A stretch of DNA of 64,000 nt from Halichondria panicea (GCF_963675165.1 NC_087392.1:2557001-2621000); one strand, 5' to 3'. Positions 13,511 to 25,385 are shown, counted from the stretch's first letter. Program-made: numbers and translations. Notes: generated from the letters alone by a model not told the origin.

Positions 13511-16500
13511 CGTAGGAGCTGATGAATCCTCTCCCATCCACCTTGGTCACCCCACTCCCCACTCCAGTCAAAGCCCGCCCCTTCATATTCCCTCCTGCTG
13601 TCCCAAAGCTACCTACAGTTACTGAGATCAGACATTTTGTTGAAACCAAAAGGTGAACCAAATGTTGCAACGTACGCTATGACTCATGCTTTTGTTTGGA
13701 CTGGTCACTAGTTGTTTTCGGTGTTTGCTGTTGCATAACAATGACCTCACATTACCACAGCCGACCGTGCAGCTCTAGCAGCGAAGAGGGATTACAAGAC
13801 TCCAAAAGCAGGGTAAGTTACTCACGAAACTAGTGCATGTATACTCACAGGCTATACTGTTGTGTTAGTGTATGTAGTATGTGCGTGCATACGCCTGTTC
13901 ATGCAATGGGTTTGCATGCTAGTCTCTTTTCATTGCATGCCCATTTTATTGTCTTCGACAATTTGCACATTTTAGTGCACACAATACGTGTGCTAGTGGA
14001 CTAAACTGCAAGGGGAATCTAAGGGAATGTTGTACAACATAACACGACATTGATGTTGTATCACTGTAAACTCCCAGGAAGCTTTGGCGACAGCTATCTC
14101 CACACTAGAAAACAATATGGCAACAGAGACTGATCACACCCACTTACATATGGCCCCACCCCCCCATCAGCGGGTGAGGTCAAGTAGTAGTAGCAGCTCA
14201 AGTGATGATTCATCATCTGATTCTAGCAGTGACGGTGAAACCGAGGAAGATGATTTGGACCTTTTGGTGAGTGTTAGTTAGAATGTGAGATGTTTCTAAG
14301 ATGATCCCTTACCAAATTCAATAATTGCTCACTTTCCTGTAGGATTGTTAACCAATTATCAATCATAGCTCTGCTGTGGCTTGTATGAACTTTGCATTGC
14401 CCTGTTAGTAACACATGTGGTATCCCACAGCTCTCCAACCAGATGTCCGTACCTACTACCACTATCACGCCTATCAAGACGACCCCTCCTCGAAGGATAT
14501 CACAGCAGATCATATCACCGCTAGCACTTGATGAATCTGCTAACCTCTCTCCTGCCCAGAGCAAGACTTTTATGCACTTCCCTCAGACAAGCACAGGGTT
14601 TAACCCTCAAACTAGCACAGGATTTAACCCTCAGACGAGCATTGGATTTATCCCTCAGATGAGCACGGAATTAAACCCTCAGACGACCACTGGATTTAAC
14701 CTTCAGGGTAACGCTGGATTTAAACCTATAAATTCTGAACAATCTAGAGGTGGATTGGAGGCTACTGATGTTGCTATGGACTTTAATGTCAGTGATAGCG
14801 ATAGCAGTTCTGGTTCCAGTTCCGATTCAGGCTCTGAGTCCGATTCCGAGTCTAGTGATTCTGAAGAGGAGTCTGTTGTCCAACCGAACAAAGTTATAAC
14901 TCAATCTAACCATAGAACCAATCTAAACTTGTCTCGAGGCTGTGAGGATGGGTTGATGCCGTTCAACAGCTCCGGGGGATTTTTGGAAGGCACAGATTTC
15001 CTAACTGGATTAAGTAACATTGAAGCACCGTCAAACAGCACAGGTCAATCAATCACTTCACACACAAGCTACCAAGCAGTTGGCTCTGAATCTCTGCAAC
15101 CTTCCGCTGTCACTTCTATTCCCATCACAGTTGATATCACATCTACTGTAGTTAGTCCCACACCTGTACCGGCCCCTGGTATTGATATGCCGGCTGTCAC
15201 TACTCAACTTAAGAGAAAGAACTCGTCTTCCCAGAGAACAGCTAGGAAGGCCCCCAAATTGACAATCAAAGAGGCTGCTACGGCTTTCCAGACTCAAGAT
15301 ACCCGACCCTTGGCCAAGAGAACGATTAGCATCACAAGTTCAGAGTACCACTCGGAAGAGGGGGAAGTATCTTCTGAAACAGAGGATCAGTCCGTCTTTT
15401 CTATGCAATCAACGGTGTCCACTTCAACCAATCAGATCACTCGACCCGGACAAAGTTGCGTAGGGACACAAGGAGTGCCTTCATCTAACAAGGAGCACAC
15501 GGAGAGTTTTGTTGTCCGCTATGCCCTCGCTGAGCTCAAGAGAGTGCCTGATCAGCACAAGCCAAAGGCTAAGGTGGAGCCATTCAGACAGACCACGGAC
15601 AGTCGTACAAGGAGCAGACCCCCTGAATCAGAGCCGATGTCGTCAGATCGCCATGACGATCCCCGTGGCCTAGGACGGGAGAGAAGTGAGGGGCGGAGCA
15701 GAGATGGCTACACCAGTGTCAGTGGCAGCAGGCACAGAGACGAATACAGGTACTGTACATGTAATTATAGTGTGTGCTCTTCTAGACTATTACGTGTGTT
15801 TATATACGTATACATGACTATAATATTGTATGCATCTAAGTGACTGATAAAAGCGTTTAAAGTCCTTGACAACAATTCAATATTGTGTACATGTAAATTA
15901 CTTGCACTGTTATACACCTGCAAGAACACTGTTTGAATGTGGAAGTACATGTACAATAACATATGGTATTTTGTGCCCTCAGTCGCTCTTACCACCGTGA
16001 CCGTTCAAGTGATCGTCCACGCTCTCACCGTGGGGCTAGTCGTTGGGAGCGCGAGTCCTCTCGGGATAGACGCTACCCCCCGGATGATCGGCACCACTCA
16101 AGTGGACGTGGCTGGGACCGTGGCGAGTATGACTACTGGACAGACGATCATAGCGACTACGGAGGTGAAAGGTCACGAGGAAGGGGCGGGCGGTATGGCG
16201 TAGAGAGTCAGAACTACCCTGAGAAGTACATGTCAGAAGCTCGCAGGAAAAAGCACGAGGCTGACAAGATGGTGGGTACCTTTTGGGTGGCTATAATTAT
16301 TATAAGTATGTACTGTTACATGTGCTGCATGTGTGCTGCATGTAATTGGAGATTTCGCTGCTTATACTTCAACCACCCATTGTGATGGGCTAACTGAGCA
16401 TGACTATATTGTTCTGTACGTGATATTAATTATTTTGCATGCAGCCACACAGTGTGGAGAAGGCAAAAGCTTACATGGAGTCAGTGGTCCTGTTTATGAA

Positions 16501-19500
16501 GTATGGTGATGCCACAGAGGTGAGGACGGCTTGAAATACTGTTATCTCGATCTGTACATACTGTTTTATACATACTGGATCGACATGCTCATGCAGAGAA
16601 TTATACAAATTTCGTTCATTCTATAGCAACAAAGTGAGTCCTCAAACACGGGTGCTAAGAAGACTAGCGCCTTCAGAACTTACAGCGAGACTGTTGCAAT
16701 GATAAAGTGAGCTGCTCATGATTTTCTGGGTCTGTTAATTGTGTATGCATGGTGGTGGCAACCAAGTAGCTGAGCAGTTCAAAGAGAATAATTCCCCCAC
16801 TCATAGTGTGTGTGTGTGGTTAGTAGGAACAATAGCGATCATCGTGTTTAGGTCTACATGCCAGTGTACAATCTTTGTTCAGTTTGGCCACTTGCCAACT
16901 TCTACCTCCAAAGCTAACATTGTCCATTGTTTGATGCATATTGGCTGTACAATTTTCTGTATTGGCTTTTTGTATGTACTAGGCTGCCAAATATATTTTA
17001 TCATTCCTTTGATAATTGCAGTTAGGTAAAATTAATATCTAAGACTCTACAATGTACAGTACAAATATATTAACCATTATATCATAATTACATGTATGAT
17101 TGATCTACATGTACTTTAGATCCCACTTGTGTGTGTTTAGCAGGGAATTATGAGCCATAATCTCATAGTTTCCCAGGGAATTATAAGCTTGAGGGCATAA
17201 AGTACAAGTATAATTTTTTTGAATGCACAGAAATGATAATAAAGCTGTAGCTAGCTGCATGATAATTAGCTATGGCTGTTCAGTTTTTTCACTACCAGTT
17301 TCTATAGCGTTTGCTGGGTTGATGGTAGGGTTCACCAGTATCTTTTCTTGTCTCTACGAGGAACACTAAGAGCCAATGATTATAACAGTTCTGGGTCCAT
17401 TGTCACAAGCATGAAAGCATGTCTTCAACTTGTAGTATTTGTCAACTTTGTCCTCCTGACTTCTGTTTCTATCCTGCAGTCATGTTTCAAACAGTAGACT
17501 CCCTGTGTCTTTTTGGGAGGGAACGATAGTGCACTGTAGCATTGCTGCAAGCTGTTCCTTGCTAGCTAGCCGTACATATAAGAACAGTTTACTGAGAAGC
17601 TTGAGCTGGGGGTGGGGCTTGAGTGCAGAGAAAAGAGGAGGCTGGGCTCATTTGTTGCAGAGTGCTTCCTGCACAAGGTGGAGTCACTAGTTGTCCATTC
17701 TAATGTTGAAGCAAGGCCAATGCAAAGGTTTTTTTAGCAGAGAAGCAGAAATCATCTAGCTTGTCAAAACGAGACATTTTCAAAAATAAAGCTGTTGCTA
17801 AGGCTTGCTGCTTTTATAGATACACTTCTTGCCTGAGGCAGCCAATGAAAAGTGGGATCTAAATCAGTTAGCACATGTGCATTCGGTATCTATGGTTATA
17901 GTGTCCCTTATCCCTCGGGCAAAGCCCTCGTGATTGGGACACTATAACACATAGATACCTCATGCCCATGTACATCTATAACATAGTACAACACTCTATA
18001 ATAATTATGTGGCATTAGGTAACTTAGTATCAATCTACCATAATACTATGTTGCCAGGTAATTACCAAGCCTCTAAGTGCCCTGGGAATGAAGTGGTCAC
18101 CCATACACTTGCAAAAGCCATAGGAGCTAATTAACAGTCTCCTCCACATTTTCTGAAGTAATATGCGTGTCTATAATAATTTTCTTAAAATTGATGGTGA
18201 TCGAGAATACGGTACCAGTCTTACAGCCACCCACTTTTGGTCACTGTAGTTCTCTCTAGTTATACACATAATTATTTGTTTTTGGCCGCAGGTACTGTCA
18301 AAACATGGCTAATGACTGCAAGCCTCTAGTTGTTTTGTGGTGAGTTATCTGCAATAATTTTTTTATGTATCGACATCATTATCGATCACTGTGCATTTAC
18401 ATGTGTGGGAGCACACACAGAGACATGCACCTCTTCAACCCTATACATGCGCACACAGAGACATGCACACACAGAGACATGCACCTCTTCAACCCTATAT
18501 ATGTACCATGCACACAATAAATTGCAGTATGAGGTGTCAAAGTGTTCTACTCTGGAGAATGTATCTGATAAAATTGCCTGCAGCTTCAACTATACAACAG
18601 GTACTCACATATGTTATGGTTAGCGCATTAGCACTTCAGGTTATAGTCTTCCTTAAAATTCTTCTTGTTTTCATTCGAAGCTGATTATTCAATGTGTATA
18701 ATAAGTTGTTTCCTAGGCTACAGCTTAGTGCTTGAAATAATGCAATACCTATCCATTACATTTGTAGTTGTGTTGTTTATTATTGGCATATTATACATTA
18801 AGTTATGCTGATTAAGTTGTTTCCCAAGCTCCAGCTCGGTGCTTAAAATATTATAATCACTATCCATTAGTTATGTTGCCATACTCCATTAGCCATACGG
18901 GTGCATATAATAGTATAGTCAGTTGTTTCCCAGGCTACATGTCTAGTGCTGGAAATATTGCAATTATACTATCCATTATGCACTACACATGCAGGAGCTT
19001 CAAGAATACTTTATTCCACCTAAGGTATGTACTGTGTAAACACTTAACAGGGCTTTCAAATCCACCATGTTAGCTAGTTCTAGCTAACATATAATTATTA
19101 TAATATTCTAATAATTAATAATATTCTAGTAAATATAATTATGATGTAGCCATATCTACATGTACGCAGTACGTTCCTGACACTGAAAGTTGTAATTGTT
19201 TTCAGGGCACACAAGGGAAGTCCCCGTATCCAAACAGCTCCTCCCCCCTCCCGTCCCCAGCCAGTGTGGGCAGCACCACCAGCACCGGTAGTGGGGGGTG
19301 GACGGCCACTCAAGACCCCTCCCCTTCCGGCTCAGCCACCGTACCCAAACACATTGTGAACAAGGCCACTGAGCACCTCACTATATCTGGCTATGTCAGT
19401 AACAGCGTGGAGTTGTGGAAGACCAGCGAATCGCTCATGAGCCAGTACAGAGGTGTGTGTTCATTGCCTACATATGTACTGTAATAACTAACTATACATG

Positions 19501-20604
19501 TGCCTTTTGTGAATGTGGCCATGCATACATTCAAAAACATGATCAGTGAGTTTACTGAGATAATTAATAGTTGCTCAATGATCGATCGAGTGGCCAGTTT
19601 TTAGCACAACTGGAGAATGACCACCAGCTTCTTAAATAATGTATGTAATCAGAGTGTGTTATTTAGAAACACAACAAATTTACAGACCCTATTTCCTAAC
19701 ACATGTAATAGTATAGTTTTGACTTCTGTAACTGGAAGTATATAGTCCAATTACCCCCCTCCCACTCTTTGTAGGTCATGATTTCCTGCTACAATAACAT
19801 GATTTAAGCTGTATAATACACAAAGACTGATTGTGATGTATATCCGTTTCATGTGTATAGTCTCTGTGAGGCTGCACTGTTGGCAATACAAACACGATGT
19901 CTCATCACTGGCTTGTTACACGGCGCTCTTGTACAGTAGTAAACACCCACTCATACTTTGTGTATTCTGGGTGTGAGAGCACTAGTCTAGACAACTACGA
20001 GCCTTGAATATCCATATCGAGTAGTTTCATTATTCTTTGATTGGGCAGTATTTGGCTTACCTGATTTCAGTTGCTCCTATTTTGGCTACCCTAACTTTCC
20101 CTTTTTAAGATCGTGTTGCTACAATAGCTGATCACGAGAAACTAAATAGCTGTCATTCAATGAGGTATTATAATTATTCTATGCCTGATCGTCTTTTATT
20201 GTTGCTGCCATTGTTACAGAACTTTGAAGTGTTTATTCTCTTTCTTTGATTTCAGATTACTTCTCGAAGCATGACCACACAGCTAGTCAGAGAATGAGCC
20301 ACCACAGGTACGTGCGTGGCCACATGACTATGCCTCAGGGCATTACGTATGTGCATGCATGATCGAGTGTCGTTTTAATTTACAAGACCTGTTATCAACA
20401 ACTTAATTGCTCTGGCACGTAGATCACAGAAAATCATTTAAACTTGTTTGACATCAAAATAATTTGCAACACCCCAGCAGTTGTTTAGTTTGTGGTATGC
20501 ATATCGTGTGATAATTGCATTCTCTTTTTTCCTGCAGCCCTGTGAGCCATGTTGCTACCTGGAGTGAGAAAGTCTTACGGAATATCAGATATAATAGTTA
20601 CTAG
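9077..20604 (+). CDS. AFF4: AF4/FMR2 (AFF) family scaffold of the super elongation complex
   Basis: About 18 exons, roughly 1,250 residues. Exon 1 (9077-9101) encodes MESDHRKR. After a 2.5 kb intron come short exons encoding an RSKELEQQKRRN block and REPLFGKPIEK...DDRIQEILGSYRNF, equivalent to the N-terminal LFGEPYK/RIQ...LGNY segment by which AFF proteins bind P-TEFb. The middle is disordered: Lys-rich (13018-13060), two Ser/Asp-rich pSer tracts (14180-14265 and 14790-14875), an 8-residue tandem repeat, then an Arg/Asp/Tyr-rich exon (15983-16270). The C-terminal homology domain is spread over small exons: YMSEARRKKHEADKM, VEKAKAYMESVVLFMKYGDA, TSAFRTYSETVAMIK, YCQNMANDC, CMRCQSVLLWRMYLIKL (18527-18600), ELQEYF, then a helix-rich end VNKATEHLTISGYVSNSVELW. 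The family scaffolds P-TEFb, ELL and ENL/AF9. AFF1-4 cannot be separated; the symbol marks the family. Some small-exon joins are inferred. Confidence 0.85.
9102..11636 (+). other. Large first intron of the AFF gene
   Basis: About 2.5 kb, very long for this window. No conserved coding block, structured repeat or second gene was recognised. It could hide an alternative first exon or enhancer, but nothing specific supports this. Confidence 0.5.
13437..13509 (+). repeat. CA-rich microsatellite in an AFF intron
   Basis: An interrupted (CA)n tract ending in a long pure run just before the acceptor CGTAG of the next exon (about 13516). It lies where the polypyrimidine tract should be, so repeat length may affect acceptor strength. 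Its antisense reading gives a spurious CVCVC protein. Confidence 0.9.
14581..14724 (+). repeat. Six-copy 24-bp coding tandem repeat in AFF
   Basis: Six in-frame copies of a 24-base unit encode PQTSTGFN-type octapeptides (PQTSTGFN, PQTSTGFN, PQTSIGFI, PQMSTELN, PQTTTGFN, LQGNAGFK). The first two are the most alike and the last the most diverged. The whole repeat keeps frame inside the disordered centre of the AFF protein. Confidence 0.9.
16709..18291 (+). other. AFF intron between YSETVAMIK and the next C-terminal domain exon
   Basis: About 1.6 kb. It contains a short perfect-stem palindrome (listed separately) but no recognised exon or gene. Confidence 0.5.
17885..17959. mobile_element. 75-bp near-perfect palindrome, MITE-like
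   Basis: The left arm GGTATCTATGGTTATAGTGT and the right arm (17936-17959) are reverse complements except for one inserted base. The centre (CTCGGGC AAA GCCCTCG) is itself self-complementary, so the whole 75 bases can fold into one hairpin. Such short foldback units are typical of non-autonomous DNA transposons; an RNA hairpin within the intron is the alternative. Confidence 0.6.
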
Positions 20605-21058
20605 ACAGTATGGGTAATAAACATTCAACCATGACTCAGGTCTATAAAGTGTTTATGTGCACTTATTTTTGTGTGTCTTTTATGTTTTTCAGTTGCTGTA
20701 ACAGGGGAGTCCTGTATGTATGTATGTATACTGTTCCCATTCTTAAATCATCGAGTCTATTGATTTTTGTTGCTTGTGCAGCTCTAAATTATAAATACAA
20801 ATAATCATTACTGATTCCTTCGATTCGCTAGAATTATGTAGAATGGACATGCACTATGCATGCAGCACATGTACATAATTATTGACATGGGATAAAGTGT
20901 TGCAGCTGTCTTGCCAAACCTCAAAGTTCAATAGTTGCATGCTTACTCAGCACAACCATCAAAGGTCAAAGTGCATAATTACTTTTTGTGCTGTTATTAT
21001 AGTTTCAAGTAAGTATATTAAATTATATAGTCTACACAGTCTTGAAAAGCAGTTCACT
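20605..21058. other. AFF 3' end and gap to the next gene
   Basis: AATAAA occurs at 20616-20621, only 11 bases after the AFF stop codon, so the 3' UTR may be very short. The remaining ~430 bases hold no recognised gene. A CAG just before 21053 suggests a 5' UTR intron of the following gene ends there. Confidence 0.5.
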
Positions 21059-24000
21059 ATGCCAGTTATAGCAAAGACCGAGTACCTACTGAGCCCAGAA
21101 CATCTCCTATCTCGACATCAACATCATGTGTCAGGATTTCACCAGACACCCACACTGCCCCATTCAATCTTATTGAACGGCAATACACTGAATCGTTCTC
21201 TCTTCATCTTCCGTACTCACCACAGGGCCTGTGCAGAGAGGAGAAAAATTGGTCTTAGCTATGAGTTACAAGTGGAAGCTATCCGGACTGGCAAGTTTCT
21301 AGAGAAGATTGACTGCCCACCAACCACAACCAAACACACTCATTCCACTACCAAAGAACCAGAGAAACACTCACAAACTGACCAGGAGACCACTTGTGGG
21401 ACAAAACCTGAACCAATGGTGAGCTTCCCTTTTTCAACAATTTCAAATGATGTCATAGTATGATAAGTATCGTATAACAGTACATGTCAGTCAGGTTCTA
21501 TTTTAGTTAACAGCTATTGTCAAACTTGTAAGAGTGTCCTCTTAACTGTACCTGTGTTGGCGTAGTTTCCCTGGATAAGAGTGCGATATCTAGTACTGGT
21601 AAGCTGCTGCGTGTAATTACCACATCAGTTATTGTTGATTGTATAGCTCTTTGCTGCACGAACCTTTGATCTGACCTTACCTGCTAGTCTCTATAGAAAC
21701 AGACCTCCAATTGTTTTAGGTAGGCGGATTTCTTGGAAATAGCCTACCTAAAATTCTGGGAAATGGCCATAGCCGTAGTGAGGTCATAATTTTGTCTAGT
21801 ACTACATTGTAGTCCGCTGCAATCTTGTCATCTCTGATTTAGCCCATCTCTGATTTAGCCCGAATACTGTGTATGACCCTCTCCCTCTATTACCTTCTTA
21901 CATGAGTTGGGGATCTGACTTAGGGATGCAGTATCTTTTGTTGTTTGAATGTGGATTGTGTGCTTGCATGTTTATTTGCTTGGGCTACCCTGGTAGAGTA
22001 ATTGGCAACCCAACTGTTACTGATGTTTGGTCTGGATTACGGATATTTAACTAATAGGGTGGGCACTACAGCCTCTTGAGAAATTGTATGCAACTGTACA
22101 ATGTAGCGTAATAAAAGTTTCTGTTTCCATGTATGACGGTTTGCACTTAAGTGCTTTTAGTAGATTGCATGTGTTCTCACTTTCGTGAGATTTTTCACTA
22201 CACCTACACAGCATTTTAAACCCAGATTGCTCATTGTATGCAATGTAAGTGCTAATAACATAACTACCATGACTGCGTGCACATTTACGCACATTTTACA
22301 CCGACTAGTTTGTGTAGGCAGGTGGGGTGTTATTGATTTTCCTCCTTATAATTATGACAACCTCTCATTTATTTAGCCTATACTATTGTAAATCTGTTTT
22401 ACAATAGTATAACATTTTCTTCCCGTTATGTGACGGAGTTGATTACATAACCCAAACTTACTTTTACGGCTTTTTGGTTTTCTGCTTCATGGGCCTCTTG
22501 TTGTTACGTACTATGTATGGGTGCCCCTGCACCACTGCCTCATCATCTAGTGAGGTGAGCTGCTTTACCCTAGTGGGATGATCTCATTCTAGCGTGTTGG
22601 GATAGTTCAAGGGCATATTTTAATCCTACATTAGTTGTGGTGATTGAATGTGAGGTCAGAACTTGCTACCATGGACATCATAGGTACAATACATCATAGG
22701 TTCTGTGAGAAAATTGTCAGAGTCTTTGATGTGGCTTTGCCCTTCTGCATCCTTTACTTGCGCATGTGTTTATCACTTTGGCAGCTGCCTCCATAATATC
22801 ATATTTCCTTTTGTACATGCCACAGGTATCATTGTAAAAAATTAGTGGCCCATGCAAGCGTATGTTACTTGTAGTATAAATTGCTGTGCTACAAGTATGT
22901 TGTAATAGCTAAACACAAAATAATCATGCTGTCTCTTTCTTTGCAGGATACTCATCCCTTCAAACATTCTCCTCTGAGTCCACTGACCAATCCAATCTGT
23001 CCACATAAACCACATGATTGCTCCACTGACACCAAGCCGAACTTAAACTGTTCCACTGACTACAACACTGCAATGTTATACAATATGAACGGTGAACGAC
23101 TAACTGGAAAAACTTATAATCACAGCGGCCTTGAAAATAGAGTATTAGTAAAAACTGAACCTGGCACTGAAGAAGCCACACCACATCATTGTGCATCACC
23201 AATAGAAAATCGACCAACAAAACCGACTACTCTGATTCCAAGAGGAAAGAACAACACTGGTCCCCCCAGAACAAAACGGAGAAGATACTCCATCTCAACA
23301 TCTGTCACTCCTCTATCCTCAAGCTACTCTGACGATGCTGGGGATGATCTGAGCCTGTCTGCTGAGGACTGTATATCTGGAGTAATCAGTACACCCCATA
23401 TCAAGCCACTAGAGGAAGGAGATGACATACTAACAACACCATCACCAGCCACAACACCAACACTCAGTAGAAACAAGACGAATGCGCACAGAACTAAAAG
23501 TACTAGTGCAAGAGCTACTCCCTCACCTCCCAATCCCAATGCACTTTCACGCTCGGGGGCAGAGAGTAACAGCAAATTAACTGTGAAAGGAGATTTGGTA
23601 CAAGACTTAGATGAATTCACAAAAATTATGGAGATGGTCACAAAAGAACAGCTAGCCAAAGAAAGACAAGCCACAATCTCAACAACTCAGCAACAAATGA
23701 ACATAACTTCTCAAAGAGCTCGACGAATGACGTCACCTCCCCCCTACTACCCTCCTGGAGCCCAGCCCATCAATGGAGGACCACCCGTATCGCAAACAAA
23801 CTATTTAATGCAGCCACAATTCAAGTATCCAGTGACACCAGTTCCAAGAAGGGTATCGCTACCTGATGGAACTCTAGAGAACAGGCCACTTGCTCGACCT
23901 CACTCTCTAGAAATGCATAAGAATCCACGACCTGTGGCTTTGTCTGGAATTTCTCCCCATTTGGATAGCTCAGAATTGATGAGTCCCGCGCTTTTGTCGA

Positions 24001-24542
24001 CACCTCGTACTTCTACTCCTGGCTACCCTGACCATCCAGGACACTACTCTGTGACTGCACCTGAACACACAACAATGATCACACAGCCTCCGTGCACACC
24101 AACCACCCCTCGTGGCAACTTTTCTGCTTTTTCAAATCAACAACTATTAAAATCCCCTACTCAAGCTCGCCCGTTTTTCCCACAAAATGGAACCTCTTAC
24201 CAATATCAACGAAAACACTCTTTGCCGGCTGGTTTACCTAACTCGACACCGTGGTCTCAAGCACAGCAAACTCACAACTCCCCACAACAAAATGAAGCCT
24301 GCCTACCCAGAGTCCATCCTGGCCTGGAGACGATCACTTCCCACAAGCGACCCCCAACACAAGGCCAGGCCTGGGTCACTGGAGGACAAATGCGAGAAAT
24401 GTCTCTGACATTGCCGCAGTTCTCAAACCACTATTCTGTAGTTGATACTACTCCTGTCCCTAATACAGGTCTTCCTCCAACCCCTATGTTGAACTATCAC
24501 AATCACTCAACTCTCTCTTACAGTCGCCATCACCCACTTTGA
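21059..24542 (+). CDS. Low-complexity nuclear-type protein, candidate Mastermind-like
   Basis: Two exons: 21059-21420 (start MPVIAKTEYLL) and 22948-24542, joined in frame at EPM|DTHPF, about 650 residues. I do not recognise it with confidence. It is rich in Ser, Thr, Pro, Gln and Asn, lacks a globular domain, has basic clusters (TKRRRYS, SQRARRMTS), a probable SUMO site (VKTEP, about 23148) and one predicted helix (QDLDEFTKIMEMVTKEQLAK). Near residue 50 the segment LNRSLFIFRTHHRACAER aligns without gaps to the LxR...RxHHxxCxxR core of the Notch/CSL-binding helix of Mastermind proteins. A short N-terminal exon followed by one huge low-complexity exon is also how vertebrate MAML genes are built. 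This is suggestive, not proof. The true N-terminus may lie in an upstream exon; the open frame extends upstream to 20882. Confidence 0.6.
21714..21753. repeat. Perfect 12-bp-arm inverted repeat
   Basis: TTTTAGGTAGGC (21714-21725) and GCCTACCTAAAA (21742-21753) are perfect reverse complements around a 16-base loop, inside the intron of the Mastermind-like candidate. Confidence 0.8.
22379..22411. repeat. Perfect 14-bp-arm hairpin with 4-5 base loop
   Basis: TATACTATTGTAAA and TTTACAATAGTATA flank a tiny TCTGT loop in the same intron, giving a tight stable hairpin. Confidence 0.8.
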
Positions 24543-24550
24543 TTTGTCTG

Positions 24551-25385
24551 TTCCTCTATAAAATTATATATAGCTATCAGATTTTTAGAATTCTATTCAT
24601 GAGTTTATCTGTTACCCTGTGAAATACAATGTAAAGTTTTGAGGTTTTTCTTACAAATGGATAATTATATAGATCTATAAACAGGTAGCCCAGTACAACC
24701 TGTATACAGATGTCTTGTTCAGTTGTGTTCGTGTACACAAAGAAGGAATTTGCACTATTGCATCAAAGAAAAGGTAATAATTCACATTCATGGACCATGC
24801 AAGAGCTACCAAGGGTTATTAATGCACACAAGTGTGTGTGGTGGATAATGCACACTTGGCTATACCAAGAGTGACTCTCTTACAGTCACCATCACCCTCA
24901 TTCTCTTTGCTATCAAGAGTTCATTACAGGTTATACACGCATACCGTATAGTGCACATTTTCTAGGGGCTTAATTTTCGCAGATTTCGTGGGTTAGCAAT
25001 CCTACACGAAAATTAAGTCCACAAAAATTGTTCTTTATCTGCTATAACGTGCAAGGTGTGGCTTCCGGTAAGCAGTCATTCTGCGAATATTGTGCAACGA
25101 AATGTGCAATGAAATGCTTTTAGAGGCCATTCCACAAAATATAAGCGCCAGTGCCTCAAAAATTGAAAATTTCATACTATAAAATTATGGTATATCAGAT
25201 GTGAAATGAATTAGGTTTGAGGTTTCCTACAAAGGACTATCATAATTATGATAAACAGATAGCCCCACAGATGTCTTGTGGATTGTGTTTGTGTGCCCAA
25301 CAAAGGAGCAAGTTTAACCACTATTGTATTAAGATAATGAGCACACCTGGATAAAGAGCTATACCAAGCATGTGTATATATAACC
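24551..25385 (+). repeat. Diverged direct duplication of gene-flank sequence
   Basis: The segment 24551-24870 recurs at about 25171-25385. Shared pieces in the same order include CTATAAAATTAT, TTGAGGTTT..CTTACAAA/CCTACAAA, AAACAGGTAGCCC/AAACAGATAGCCC, ACAGATGTCTTGT, TTGTGTTCGTGT/TTGTGTTTGTGT, CACTATTGCATCAA/CACTATTGTATTAA and GCTATACCAAG. A third fragment at about 24880 (CTCTCTTACAGTCACCATCA) resembles the coding end at 24513-24535. The copies differ by many substitutions and indels. Confidence 0.7.
24953..25180. mobile_element. Degenerate inverted-repeat element, related to the one at 31980
   Basis: It begins ACCGTATAGTGCACATTTTC and contains the inverted pair CTTAATTTTCG / CGAAAATTAAG (24970-25017). 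Read on the minus strand, the right end (TTTTTGAGGCACTG followed by GCGCTTATATTTTGTGGAA) closely resembles 31960-32003 (TTTTGAGGCACTG then GCGCTTTATTTTCGAGGAA), so both derive from one repeat family. Confidence 0.5.

Noticed and set aside
13293-13670. Antisense frame with a Cys-Val run
   Set aside because: It is the reverse reading of the CA microsatellite and an AFF exon.
18386-18589. Minus-strand repeat-rich frame with VHVSVCA repeats
   Set aside because: Antisense of a short ACACAGAGACATGCAC duplication in an AFF intron; no splice context.
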